From an uncultured bacterium (GTDB taxonomy: Bacteria; Spirochaetota; Leptospiria; Leptospirales; Leptonemataceae), in NCBI GenBank assembly GCA_937928085.1, contig CALFVU010000008.1, forward strand, positions 372,001 through 436,000: a stretch of 64,000 bases of DNA, given 5' to 3'. Numbering within the stretch: the stretch's first letter is position 1; each line of letters opens with the position of its first letter. Of the stretch, positions 17,312 through 26,649 are shown in pieces. A program made the translations under genes and the position numbers. Under the pieces are notes generated by a model. That model made no database searches, had not been told where the DNA came from, and saw only the letters and a program-made list of their open reading frames with translations.

Positions 17312-18679
17312 ATGTATTTAGAAATCATCTTTGTGAACTTAACTTATGTTATTCTTGTGTTGTTTTTGTTCATTTTTTTTGTTTTTGTTAATATTTTATA
17401 TAAATTTTTTTCTTCTTCTGAATCTAAAGAAGAAGCTTTACAATTACATCAACAAGGAAAATTCGATGAAAGTATTCGACTTTTAGAAAAAATGTCAGAA
17501 AAAGATGAAAGAGATCCAGATGTAAATTATTATCTGGGGTTAAATTACGAAAAAAAAGGAGATTTCTCTACTGCTATAATGTATTATAAAAGAATCTTAA
17601 AGTTTGGAAGATATAATCAAAATATAAACGAAATTTTAGTAAGAACCCATTTAGCAAATGCATACGAAAATATAGAAAATTATACTGAGGCAAAAAATGA
17701 ATATTTAATACTTACCCAAATAGAACCCTCAAACCCAGAACATTATTACAATGCGGGGAAAATTTTTTTTAAAGCTAAAATTTACCCAAAAGCTATAAAA
17801 TTTTTAAGGCAAGCGATCCAAATCCATTCAAGACATTTTTTAGCTCTAACTACTTTAGGTAAATGTTTTTTTATTCAAAGAATTTTTACGGAGGCAAAGA
17901 CTTGTTTCGAAAATGCTCTAGCCATCAATCCAAAAGATTCTGAAAATTTATATTATTTATCTCAGACTTTGAGATATTTAGGAGAGTATAAAAAAGCAGT
18001 TGAATACTTAGATGTAGTGGAAAAAGATCAAAAGTTTAAAGCAAAAGCTCTTTTGTTAAAAGGTATGATCTTTTTAGATATGGAGTCTTATACTCAGGCC
18101 ATAAATGAATTCGAAAAAGCAATCCTACATACGAATAAAGGAGGTAATGATGATCTTATCGCCCGTTATTTAGCTGCTTCAACGTATGAAAAAACAAAAA
18201 ATATTACCAAAGCAATTGAACATTGGGAATATATATTTAAAATTCAAAAAGATTTTAAAGATGTAGCAGAAAAATTAAAACAATATTCAGATTTCAAAAC
18301 TAGTGATGCAATTAAAGATTTATTGATTTCTAGTAATATTCAATTCGAAACTTATTTTAGAAAGATTCTTGATAAACTAAAATTAAAACCTTTATCTATC
18401 AATCTAGATAATGATTCAACAATTACTGCGGTTTGCGTTAATGTAGAAAATATTCCAACTGTGTTACAAAAAAATACTTTAGTAAGATTGTTTAGAGAGA
18501 CCAGTCCTATATCCGAAAATCAAATTAGAGAATTTCATGATAAAATGAAGATAGAAAATGCTATAAGAGGAATTTATCTTACTGTTTCTGATTTTCATTC
18601 CTCAGTTGTAAAGTATTGTGATAGTCGACCTATTGAACTATATGATAGTGGTAAACTTACAAAACTTTTAGAAAGCTAA
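17312..18679 (+). CDS. Membrane-anchored TPR protein with Mrr-like C-terminal domain
   Basis: The protein is about 455 residues. An N-terminal membrane helix (about 7-30) is followed by tandem tetratricopeptide repeats from about 40 to 330 (DPDVNYYLGLNYEKKGDFST, PSNPEHYYNAGKIFFKAKIY, NPKDSENLYYLSQTLRYLGE). The last 90 residues resemble the C-terminal half of Mrr-type restriction endonuclease domains: GIYLTVSDFHSSVVKYC and PIELYDSGKLTKLLES. The Gln-x-Lys catalytic strand expected before them reads CVNVEN, so nuclease activity looks lost. The start is ATG 17312 rather than GTG 17309. It is followed 12 bases later by the SpoIIE regulator, suggesting a shared signalling role. Confidence 0.7.
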   Translation: MYLEIIFVNLTYVILVLFLFIFFVFVNILYKFFSSSESKEEALQLHQQGKFDESIRLLEKMSEKDERDPDVNYYLGLNYEKKGDFSTAIMYYKRILKFGRYNQNINEILVRTHLANAYENIENYTEAKNEYLILTQIEPSNPEHYYNAGKIFFKAKIYPKAIKFLRQAIQIHSRHFLALTTLGKCFFIQRIFTEAKTCFENALAINPKDSENLYYLSQTLRYLGEYKKAVEYLDVVEKDQKFKAKALLLKGMIFLDMESYTQAINEFEKAILHTNKGGNDDLIARYLAASTYEKTKNITKAIEHWEYIFKIQKDFKDVAEKLKQYSDFKTSDAIKDLLISSNIQFETYFRKILDKLKLKPLSINLDNDSTITAVCVNVENIPTVLQKNTLVRLFRETSPISENQIREFHDKMKIENAIRGIYLTVSDFHSSVVKYCDSRPIELYDSGKLTKLLES

Positions 18680-18691
18680 GAAGGTGAGAAA

Positions 18692-21373
18692 TTGCAAACG
18701 ACTTTAAATACTATTTTAGATTTCTTTACAAAGGATTCTTTAAAAAAAACATTGGATGTATTTATCAAAGAAATCATTCAATTACTAAAAGTTCAAGATG
18801 TAGTTTTCTTTTTGTTTGATTCTGAAAAGAAATTAAAACCTTATTTAAGTTCAATGCAAATAGAAGAAGTCGACTTGCGATTTTCCAAATATTGTTTGGA
18901 AAACCAAATCAATAGTTATTTTAATCTTGATAGTGATATTGCTAAAGAATTCGGATTAAAACAATCTTACATTAGTTATATATTGTCGGTTTCCGAAGGA
19001 GATTTAGGAGTTATTTTAGTTAAAAATGAACCAAAGAAACTGTTTTTCGAAACAGATTTTCTTAAGATTAAAAATATTTTTACTTCTTTTTCTTTAATTA
19101 TACAGCGAATCATCTTATACAAAGAAAATTTATATATTCCGTTACATTATTCTTTGTTATTGTTACTCGAGAATTCTAATTTGATCCAAATCAATCAAGA
19201 TTTGGAAAAAAAACTTTATTCTTTATTAGAAGTTTCAAATATAATTAACTCCTCTAAAAAGTTAGAGGATATGATTTTAAATGTTTTAAATAGTGCTACA
19301 AAAGTCCTTCGTGCTGAAAGTGCAAGTGTGTTTTTACTTGATTTTAATACTGGAGATCTAGTATTTGATATCATATCCGGAAATAAAAATTTAAAAGGAA
19401 TTCGTATTCCAAAAGGGAAAGGTATAGTAGGTAAGTGTGCAGAAACAAAACAAGCAATTATTGTAAATGATGTTCAATCCAGTCCAGATTTTTATGGAGA
19501 CATTGATAAAATCAGTCATATCACTACAAGAAATTTAATGGCATGCCCCTTAATCGTAAATGATGCTGTAATTGGTGTTATAGAGGTCATTAACACAATT
19601 GACAGGCAATTTTTCTCTAATGAAGATATGGAGTTATTTCAGAGTTTTTCCGATTCTGTTGCCATTGCTATCCAGAGAAGAAAGTTAATCGATTATATCG
19701 AAGAAGCGAATTTACAATTAGAACAAAAGGTACGGGAGCTTACAACTTTGCATAATATTGCTAAAATTTTAGTCGAATATCAAGACATTCAAGTGATTAT
19801 AGAAAAAATTTTGGATATAATACAAAAAGAATTAAAAATTTATCGATTGTCATTTGTAGTTTATGATTATAATATAAAAAATTTTAAAATTTTAGCAACA
19901 AGAGGATTTTATATTGATTCTGAAAATATTTCAGTAAAACTTATCAAATATGTTTTTGATAAAAGAATCCCCTTTTATATTCAAAATTTCGATGAAGAGC
20001 CTGAATTAAACAGTTTAATCAATCCAGAAAGGTATAAAACAAAGTCTGCGATTTTAATTCCTTTATTAAAAAGAGATGGTAAACCTTTTGGCATTTTATG
20101 TGCCACAGATCCAGAAAATAGAACACATTTAGATATAGAAGATTTTCGAATTTTACTAACCATTAGTTCTCAGATTAGTAAGGCTTATGAAAGTTTAGAG
20201 TTAACAGGGATTCAAAAAGAAATTGAAATTACAGCGAGAATACAAAAAAATATTTTACCAACTTCTCAACCAAAGCATAAATCTGTAGAAATTTTTACAA
20301 AAGCGATTCCTGCAAGAACAACTGGGGGTGATTTTTTCGATTACTATGTTGAGTCTCCGTATGGAGATATTTTTTTTATCATAGCTGATGTTTCTGGAAA
20401 ATCTTTACCTGCAGCTCTTTTTATGGCTGTTGCAAATTCCATACTAAGAACAATCATTAGAAAAGAAAAAGATCCAGCAAAAATCTTATCCCTTGCAAAT
20501 GATCTTTTATACGAAGAATCAGAATCAGGTATGTTTGTAACTGTTTTTCTTGGCAAATACGACTCTATTAACAAAAAATTAATCTTTGCTTCTGCTGGTC
20601 ATAATCATATGTTGTTGATTCACGAGGATAATACTTACGATTTACTTTCCGCAAAGGGTACTCCACTTGGTGTTTTAAAATCAAAGGAAATTGTATACGA
20701 AACGAAGGAAATTCCTTTGAAGAAAAATGATTTATTAGTTTTATATACAGATGGTGTAACCGAATCTGTGAACTTGGAAAATAAGGAATACGGTTTAGAA
20801 AGATTGATCAATGTAATTGTAAAGCATAAATCAAGTCCTTTAGAAATTATAGTAGATCAAATCTATAAAGATGTCTTAGAATTTACTAAAAAAGAAATTC
20901 CCGATGATGATTTTACAATAGTTTTATCTAGATTCCATTTAAAATTTAAAAATCATATTTTTAAGTTAAAGGTTTCAGCAAAAAAAGAGAATGTGCCATT
21001 GCTCATAGACGAGATCTCTTATATTTTACAAAAGTATAATGTAAAAGAAGAAATTATGAACAATATTTTACTTGCTTGCGACGAGATCTCCACAAATATA
21101 TGTTTTTATGCATTTAGAGATAAAAATATAAAACTTCCTAAGTTTTATGTAATTCTTACTTTGCAACCCAATCGATATGTAAAAATCTTATTCGTAGACG
21201 AAGGAATACCTTATAATTTTTATAATATAAGGCAACCAGATGTTATGAAAAACTTATTAGGAGAAGTCAATGGTGGTTTTGGAATTTATTTAGTACAAAA
21301 AATTATGGACAAAGCAATTTATAAAAATATAAATCATAAAAACTATTTGTTAATCATAAAATATCTAAATTAA
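18692..21373 (+). CDS. GAF-PP2C (SpoIIE/RsbU) phosphatase fused to RsbW-like HATPase
   Basis: This 893-residue partner-switch regulator has a divergent GAF-like region (about 10-140), then GAF domains at about 185-335 and 350-500. A PP2C/SpoIIE phosphatase follows at about 525-748, with metal motifs GGDFFD (545-550), ADVSGK (565-570), TDGVTE (686-691) and DDDFT (738-742). The C-terminus (755-893) is an anti-sigma-type kinase fold with N-box DEISTN, VDEG and GGFGIYLV. It could both phosphorylate and dephosphorylate a STAS protein. A STAS gene lies 178 bases downstream. The start is TTG, supported by AAGGTGA at 18681-18687. Confidence 0.9.
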   Translation: MQTTLNTILDFFTKDSLKKTLDVFIKEIIQLLKVQDVVFFLFDSEKKLKPYLSSMQIEEVDLRFSKYCLENQINSYFNLDSDIAKEFGLKQSYISYILSVSEGDLGVILVKNEPKKLFFETDFLKIKNIFTSFSLIIQRIILYKENLYIPLHYSLLLLLENSNLIQINQDLEKKLYSLLEVSNIINSSKKLEDMILNVLNSATKVLRAESASVFLLDFNTGDLVFDIISGNKNLKGIRIPKGKGIVGKCAETKQAIIVNDVQSSPDFYGDIDKISHITTRNLMACPLIVNDAVIGVIEVINTIDRQFFSNEDMELFQSFSDSVAIAIQRRKLIDYIEEANLQLEQKVRELTTLHNIAKILVEYQDIQVIIEKILDIIQKELKIYRLSFVVYDYNIKNFKILATRGFYIDSENISVKLIKYVFDKRIPFYIQNFDEEPELNSLINPERYKTKSAILIPLLKRDGKPFGILCATDPENRTHLDIEDFRILLTISSQISKAYESLELTGIQKEIEITARIQKNILPTSQPKHKSVEIFTKAIPARTTGGDFFDYYVESPYGDIFFIIADVSGKSLPAALFMAVANSILRTIIRKEKDPAKILSLANDLLYEESESGMFVTVFLGKYDSINKKLIFASAGHNHMLLIHEDNTYDLLSAKGTPLGVLKSKEIVYETKEIPLKKNDLLVLYTDGVTESVNLENKEYGLERLINVIVKHKSSPLEIIVDQIYKDVLEFTKKEIPDDDFTIVLSRFHLKFKNHIFKLKVSAKKENVPLLIDEISYILQKYNVKEEIMNNILLACDEISTNICFYAFRDKNIKLPKFYVILTLQPNRYVKILFVDEGIPYNFYNIRQPDVMKNLLGEVNGGFGIYLVQKIMDKAIYKNINHKNYLLIIKYLN

Positions 21374-21420
21374 ATAATAAAGCAATATTACAGATATTTT
21401 TTATTATTTTGTAATATTTT

Positions 21421-21446
21421 ATGATCAAATAGAATGATCAAATAGA
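21421..21446. repeat. 13-bp tandem duplication
   Basis: ATGATCAAATAGA occurs twice head to tail at 21421-21433 and 21434-21446, in the 178-base gap before the STAS gene. Just upstream, AATATTACA and TGTAATATT (about 21386-21416) could pair as a weak stem after the phosphatase gene. No function can be assigned. Confidence 0.6.
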
Positions 21447-21551
21447 AATAAAAACAAAGAAATGACTGAATTATTAAAAAAATTAATCCTTGATTTTTTT
21501 TATTATTTAAAAAATATGATTTCATTTAACAATTGACAAAGGAGTTTTGAA

Positions 21552-21893
21552 ATGACTTCAGAGATTTTTGAAACTAGAAATGAAAAAAATCATATTATTG
21601 TTTACTTAAAAGGAAGGATTGATGTACATTTAGCAACTCAAATAGAAAATTTTTTAATGAAAATCATAGAAGAAAATCCAAAAGAACATTTAATTTTGAA
21701 TTTAGCTGAAGTTGAATATATGTCTTCTTCGGGGTTAAGAGTTTTTGTTTCGATTATGAGGTCTCTTAAAGAAAAAGGTAGATCTTTAAAACTATCGAAT
21801 TTGTCTTTGGCTGTAAAAAGAGTATTTGAAGTGGTGGAACTTATGGATATGTTTGATATTTTTGAAGATGAAAAAGATGCACTACTTGCATAA
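21552..21893 (+). CDS. STAS-domain anti-sigma factor antagonist
   Basis: This 113-residue single STAS domain is of the SpoIIAA/RsbV type. The phosphorylation loop YMSSSGLRVFVSIMRSL contains the conserved Ser-Ser-Gly-Leu-Arg. In the family, phosphorylation there by an RsbW-like kinase releases the anti-sigma factor's grip, and a PP2C phosphatase reverses it. The gene directly upstream encodes a fused phosphatase-kinase, so this is its probable substrate. AAGGAG lies 5 bases before the ATG. The glycosidase-like gene begins 3 bases after its stop. Confidence 0.92.
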   Translation: MTSEIFETRNEKNHIIVYLKGRIDVHLATQIENFLMKIIEENPKEHLILNLAEVEYMSSSGLRVFVSIMRSLKEKGRSLKLSNLSLAVKRVFEVVELMDMFDIFEDEKDALLA

Positions 21894-21896
21894 TCA

Positions 21897-24368
21897 ATGA
21901 AAGATATTTTAAAAAATATTTTATATAATTTATTAAGTTTTTTTAATATCCATCCTGATGTAATACGATTTATTCGAGCAGGTGTTAAACTAACAAACCC
22001 TAAAAAAGCTGAATTTCCTTCCGAAAATTTATCCCTTGCTTCTCGGGTGATCGCATCTGGTATGTGGAATTATTGTTTTTTTCAGTTTTATAGAAATTTT
22101 GTAGGACCATATTGGGTAGAAAAACAATACAATCCGAAAGATCATTCTTTTATCCCTAGAGCTGGTTCTATGTTAAGTTTAAATCTCACTCATAGAAATT
22201 GGTTTGGTTTTCGGGGTCCCAATTCAGCTGTATTTAGTTTAATTGATCCGGCAGGTTCATTTACCCCAGTAATTGGTTATTATTCTGTAGAGCTTGCCTT
22301 TAAAAAAAATCATAATGTTTTTATACCGAGTCGAAATCAAGTTAAGATTAAAATAGAATTTGAAAACAATCTTCCGTTCATTAACATTAAATACCATAAG
22401 AAAGATTTAGAGGTTTATTGGAAACTTATTGGAGATTCAAAAAATGAATCCATTGTTTTTTCTTTGATTGATTACAAAGTAGAATCATCTGATTGGGAAT
22501 TATTAATCTCTATTCGACCTTTTAATTCAGAAGGAGGAGCATTGATCAATTCATTAAGTCTGGAGGATCAAAATGGTATTTCAACTTTAAGAATTAACGA
22601 AGAAGAAGAAATGATTCTACTAACAAAGCCCGAAAAAGTGCATTTTTCCAATTTAGAAATGGGAGATGCATATTTTACAGAAACTAATTTAGATAAAATT
22701 CAATGTGACTATGGTGTGTGCACAGGTGTTTTTGTGTATTCTTTAAAACCAGGACCTTCATCTATTCCTATTTTATCCTATTTTCGAACCTATGAAAAAC
22801 TTACCATTTCTCAATTAGATCCATTTGAAAAGATTCAAAACTTAAATGCAAAAAAAGCAAAAACAAAAGTAAAAGATATAGAAACCCATAAAATAATAAA
22901 GGAGAAGTTTATCCTAAAAGGTTGGAAACCTCTTCTTATGAAGTATACAAATCCTAAAATCTTTTATGAAGAAATAATGGAATCTAAGAAAACTTGGCAA
23001 GAAAAAGTTTCTAAAAAAAGCAAATTTTATACAAATAAAGAACTCTGGAATCAGACTGTAGATATCCATTCTAATATTGTTTATGAACTTCAGACAGAAA
23101 AAAAAATTACCCCAGGTGTATATACATATAGACAGTTTTGGTTTCGAGATGCTGCTTATATGCTTTCTGCTTTGTCCAGTTGGAATTTTTTAAAAGAAAC
23201 AAGAACAGTTATTGAAAGCTTTCCAGATAGACAAGAAAAAGATGGTTTTTTTAAATCTCACGAAGGGGAGTGGGATTCTACGGGTCAGGCAATCTGGACT
23301 GTAATGGATTACTTTAAAAAATCATATGATCTGGAACTATTAAAACAAATTATGCCAAATTTAATTAAAGGTGGTTACTGGATTATAAAAAAAAGAAAAA
23401 AAGGCTACCAAAAAAAATTACTTCCTTCTGGTTTTAGTGCAGAACATTTAGGTCCAGCGGATTATTATTATTGGGATAATTTATGGTCCATTTCCGGATT
23501 AAGGGAATTAGCTTATGCTTGTAGTTATTTCCCTCAATATAAAAAGGAGCAGAACTTTTTTTTAAAAGAAGCAGAGTCATATAGTTATGATTTTTTATCC
23601 ATTGCATCGAAAGACATAAAAAAATACGGTGTTTTGACAGCATCTCCCGAACGTGGTATTGATCCAGGAATTATAGGAAGTATTGTAGATTTGTATCCTC
23701 TCCAATTAAATTTATTAAAACCTTTTGAAATGTTCAATACATTAAAAACAATTTATAAAAAATACTTTATAAATAATTTATTTTTTCATTCTATTATACA
23801 TTCTGGTTTTAATATTTACTTAAGTTTACAAGTTGCTCATTCTTTTTTTAAATTAGATTATATTAAAGTAGCAAGAAAAATTTTAAAAAAGGTTTTGCAG
23901 ATAAGAAATCAACTTTGGGCATATCCAGAAGCAATCCACCCTAAAACCCTTGGGGGAGTAATGGGGGATGGTTTTCATGGTTGGGCATCTGCAGAATTGA
24001 TTTTACTTTTTAGGGAGTTTGTGATTTCTGAATATAAAAATACTATATCGCTACTAAAAGGTTTTAAAAATGATGAACTTTCTAATGAGTTTGAATTTGG
24101 ACCGTTTCCTTTTTATGGTGGTTATCTAACAATAAAAGGCTATTGTAAAAATAAAAGTTGCGAAATCTTAATTATAAAAAAAGATGTAAAAGAAAGTTTT
24201 ATTAAAAATTATGTAATTTATTTACCTATAAAAAAACTTAAAGAATTTAAAGTTATGATCGAACCTAAAATATCGTTTCAGATTAAAAAAAATAAGATTC
24301 ATCTACCATATCTTTTTGACAACACGAAAATTTTCATTACATCTAACAAATTGTTAAATTTTACATAA
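21897..24368 (+). CDS. Six-hairpin glycosidase-like protein (debranching-enzyme-like)
   Basis: This is an 823-residue protein. The N-terminal half is beta-rich, and the C-terminal half resembles (alpha/alpha)6 glycosidases such as amylo-1,6-glucosidase or GH15. Visible motifs are RQFWFRDAAYMLSALSSWNF (about 413-432), EGEWDSTGQAIWTVMDYF (about 459-476), SPERGIDPG (about 583-591) and GVMGDGFHGWASAELILLF (about 688-706). Asp/Glu residues in the FRD and EGEWD segments are candidate acid/base residues. No signal peptide is seen, so it is cytoplasmic, perhaps in glycogen or other alpha-glucan turnover. The substrate is not determined. Only 3 bases separate it from the STAS gene. Confidence 0.6.
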   Translation: MKDILKNILYNLLSFFNIHPDVIRFIRAGVKLTNPKKAEFPSENLSLASRVIASGMWNYCFFQFYRNFVGPYWVEKQYNPKDHSFIPRAGSMLSLNLTHRNWFGFRGPNSAVFSLIDPAGSFTPVIGYYSVELAFKKNHNVFIPSRNQVKIKIEFENNLPFINIKYHKKDLEVYWKLIGDSKNESIVFSLIDYKVESSDWELLISIRPFNSEGGALINSLSLEDQNGISTLRINEEEEMILLTKPEKVHFSNLEMGDAYFTETNLDKIQCDYGVCTGVFVYSLKPGPSSIPILSYFRTYEKLTISQLDPFEKIQNLNAKKAKTKVKDIETHKIIKEKFILKGWKPLLMKYTNPKIFYEEIMESKKTWQEKVSKKSKFYTNKELWNQTVDIHSNIVYELQTEKKITPGVYTYRQFWFRDAAYMLSALSSWNFLKETRTVIESFPDRQEKDGFFKSHEGEWDSTGQAIWTVMDYFKKSYDLELLKQIMPNLIKGGYWIIKKRKKGYQKKLLPSGFSAEHLGPADYYYWDNLWSISGLRELAYACSYFPQYKKEQNFFLKEAESYSYDFLSIASKDIKKYGVLTASPERGIDPGIIGSIVDLYPLQLNLLKPFEMFNTLKTIYKKYFINNLFFHSIIHSGFNIYLSLQVAHSFFKLDYIKVARKILKKVLQIRNQLWAYPEAIHPKTLGGVMGDGFHGWASAELILLFREFVISEYKNTISLLKGFKNDELSNEFEFGPFPFYGGYLTIKGYCKNKSCEILIIKKDVKESFIKNYVIYLPIKKLKEFKVMIEPKISFQIKKNKIHLPYLFDNTKIFITSNKLLNFT

Positions 24369-24459
24369 TAATAAAAATCTAAAATTTTTAAAAATTTTAA
24401 AAAATTGTTTCTATATAAAATCTATCAAAAAAACTGTTTCTTGTTCAATAGGAGAAAGT

Positions 24460-24939
24460 ATGAAGCATATATTATCTATTTTAGTAAGAAATCGGCCTGG
24501 TGTGATGAGTCATGTTTCTGGTTTATTTACTAGAAGAGGATATAACATAGATAGTATTGCTGTTGGAGAAACACAAGATCCTCAAATTTCTGTCATGACA
24601 ATTATCTTAAAAGGAGATGAAAACACAGCGAATCAATTTAAAGGACAACTTTTAAAATTAGCAGATGTCATTGATGTAAGGCTTCTTCCTTATCATCAAT
24701 CCATTATTCGTGAATTAGTTTTAGTTCGCATCAAAGTAGAACCGAAAAATAGAACCGAAGTTTTTGGTATAATTGAAGTATTCCATGGTAAAATTTATGA
24801 AATTCATGAAGATACAATTTTAATAGAAGTAGAGGGTAATCCGAGACAAATCAATAGTTTTCTGAATGTTATGAATCATTTCGGGATATTAGAGATTGCC
24901 AGAACAGGACAAGTAGCATTACCTTTGTATACAGAATAA
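24460..24939 (+). CDS. ilvH: Acetolactate synthase small subunit
   Basis: This 159-residue regulatory subunit activates acetolactate synthase and mediates valine feedback in branched-chain amino acid synthesis. The N-terminal ACT domain is clear (ILVRNRPGVMSHVSGLFTRR, then YNIDSIAVGETQDP), followed by the C-terminal domain (HGKIYEIHEDTILIEVEGNP). AGGAG precedes the ATG by 6 bases. The catalytic subunit is not in the window. leuA lies 1.7 kb downstream in the same run. Confidence 0.95.
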   Translation: MKHILSILVRNRPGVMSHVSGLFTRRGYNIDSIAVGETQDPQISVMTIILKGDENTANQFKGQLLKLADVIDVRLLPYHQSIIRELVLVRIKVEPKNRTEVFGIIEVFHGKIYEIHEDTILIEVEGNPRQINSFLNVMNHFGILEIARTGQVALPLYTE

Positions 24940-24947
24940 CTTTGTCT

Positions 24948-25787
24948 ATGGGACATTCTATAAAACAAAATTTACTATATTCAGAGATGAAAGAATTGTG
25001 CGAGAATATTTTTCATAAAATATCGTATCAAACTGTTTTAATGGATTTAAAAATTTCTTACGCACAATACTTATCTTATTTTTATAAAATCCAGCAAACT
25101 TTTGAGATTCCAGAATATTTTGATAAAGATAATCTGGAGGAATTAAAAGGATTATTGGAATATTTTTGTCGAAAAGATTTTATAAAATTTTTTTCCAAAT
25201 GGGGTATTTTTTTTAATCAAGAAGAACTTTATGATTGGATGGAGTTTTATGTTTCTATATTTTTAAGTTCTTTAGTAAACCATAAAATCAATTTAGAATC
25301 TTTAAAAATTAGCTTAATGGGATGTAAAGATCCTAATGATGGTTTTGCTTTTTATTGTAATAATCATATTGACGAAGAATCTATTTTAGAGAAAGCCGTA
25401 GAACTCTTTCTAAAGGAAAAAAAAATTAAAAAAAATGAATTAAACATTTATTATCTAAAAAAATATATAAATACATGTTATGAAAAAAAAATCCTTACTA
25501 CAGAGTTTCTTTATAAAGATTTTTACAATCTTTTGTATAATGAGGCAATTAAGAACAATTTTATTTCCGATAAAAAGAAAAAAAAATTTATTGACTGTAG
25601 AAATCCACGTTTAAAACATTTTTTAGAAATTTTTGAAATTCATCGTTTACCCGAAAGTAAAGAAGAATTAAAAAAAATTTATTATAATTTAATAAAAAAA
25701 TATCATCCCGATACTAATCCGGCTGGTTTAGAAAAAACAAAATTGATTATTGAAACCTATTCTTCATTATTGAAGTTGTATGAATAA
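24948..25787 (+). CDS. Protein with C-terminal J-domain
   Basis: The protein is about 279 residues. The last 55 form a J-domain-like helical pair with the diagnostic HPD (KIYYNLIKKYHPDTNPAG, about residue 252). J-domains stimulate Hsp70 ATPase. The first 220 residues match nothing I recognise and have no Gly/Phe or zinc-finger region, so this is not classical DnaJ. ATG 24948 is preferred over the in-frame TTG at 24942. It overlaps the next gene by 8 bases. Confidence 0.75.
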   Translation: MGHSIKQNLLYSEMKELCENIFHKISYQTVLMDLKISYAQYLSYFYKIQQTFEIPEYFDKDNLEELKGLLEYFCRKDFIKFFSKWGIFFNQEELYDWMEFYVSIFLSSLVNHKINLESLKISLMGCKDPNDGFAFYCNNHIDEESILEKAVELFLKEKKIKKNELNIYYLKKYINTCYEKKILTTEFLYKDFYNLLYNEAIKNNFISDKKKKKFIDCRNPRLKHFLEIFEIHRLPESKEELKKIYYNLIKKYHPDTNPAGLEKTKLIIETYSSLLKLYE

Positions 25788-26631
25788 AACAAAAATTATA
25801 ATTTATATTCTTTTTTTAAATCTTTTATCAATTCCTAGTTTTGGTTGGATAAAAAATGATTTTTCTAAAGCATTAAAATTAGCAAAAGAACAACAAAAAC
25901 CTATTTTAATTGATTTTTTTAGTAAAAGTTGTCATTATTGTTTTGTATTGGAGAAAGAAGTATTTCATTCTAAAGAATTTCAGGATTGGAAAGATAAATT
26001 GATTTTACTAAGAATTGATGGAGATAGTTTTCCAGAGATTGTTGATCGATTTCAGATCCTTGGATATCCTACAATAGTTTTATTAGATTTAAATGGAGTA
26101 GAAATAGGTAGAGTTGATGGGTATTTACCAAAGAATGATTTTTTAGATAAAATTTCTTTATATTACAAAGGTAAGGATCTTTTAAAAAACTTAGAACAAA
26201 AAATAAAAAATGAACCTAAAAATTATTATCATTATTTTCAATTAGCCCTTTACTACGACAAAGCACAAGATTTAGTACAATCTGAATATTATCTTTCAAA
26301 AGCTTTATTTTTTTTAGATTTTTCGAATTCAAATTATTATTATAACAAAAAAAATTTATTATATAATCTTTCAGTGCAAAATACAAAACTACATAATTAT
26401 CAAAAAGCTTATAGTTACTGGAATGCACTAGTAAATTGGATAAAACCTGATGATTATGATTTACCCTATGCGAGATTTTACAGAGCTTATACTTTATTAC
26501 AGTTTAATAAAAAGTTAGATCCAAAAGAAAAAAAGAAAATTATAGAAGATTTACAATTTGCTTATCAACATTTGCCAGATATTAATGAAAGAAAACAAGC
26601 AAAAAAAATGCTTTTCGAGCTATCAAAATAA
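25780..26631 (+). CDS. Periplasmic thioredoxin-like protein with TPR-like tail
   Basis: This 283-residue protein has an N-terminal signal sequence (1-22) and a thioredoxin-like domain of the DUF255/Thioredoxin_7 type. Its active site is KSCHYCFVLEKEVF (Cys51, Cys54), and the cis-Pro strand is LGYPTIVLLDLNG. Residues about 140-283 are helical and TPR-like (NYYHYFQLALYYDKAQDLVQ). It is likely a periplasmic thiol oxidoreductase, a candidate client or partner of the DsbD pair at 8.9-10.6 kb. Its start lies inside the J-domain gene. Confidence 0.75.
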   Translation: MNKTKIIIYILFLNLLSIPSFGWIKNDFSKALKLAKEQQKPILIDFFSKSCHYCFVLEKEVFHSKEFQDWKDKLILLRIDGDSFPEIVDRFQILGYPTIVLLDLNGVEIGRVDGYLPKNDFLDKISLYYKGKDLLKNLEQKIKNEPKNYYHYFQLALYYDKAQDLVQSEYYLSKALFFLDFSNSNYYYNKKNLLYNLSVQNTKLHNYQKAYSYWNALVNWIKPDDYDLPYARFYRAYTLLQFNKKLDPKEKKKIIEDLQFAYQHLPDINERKQAKKMLFELSK

Positions 26632-26649
26632 ATTTTATTACTAAAGACT

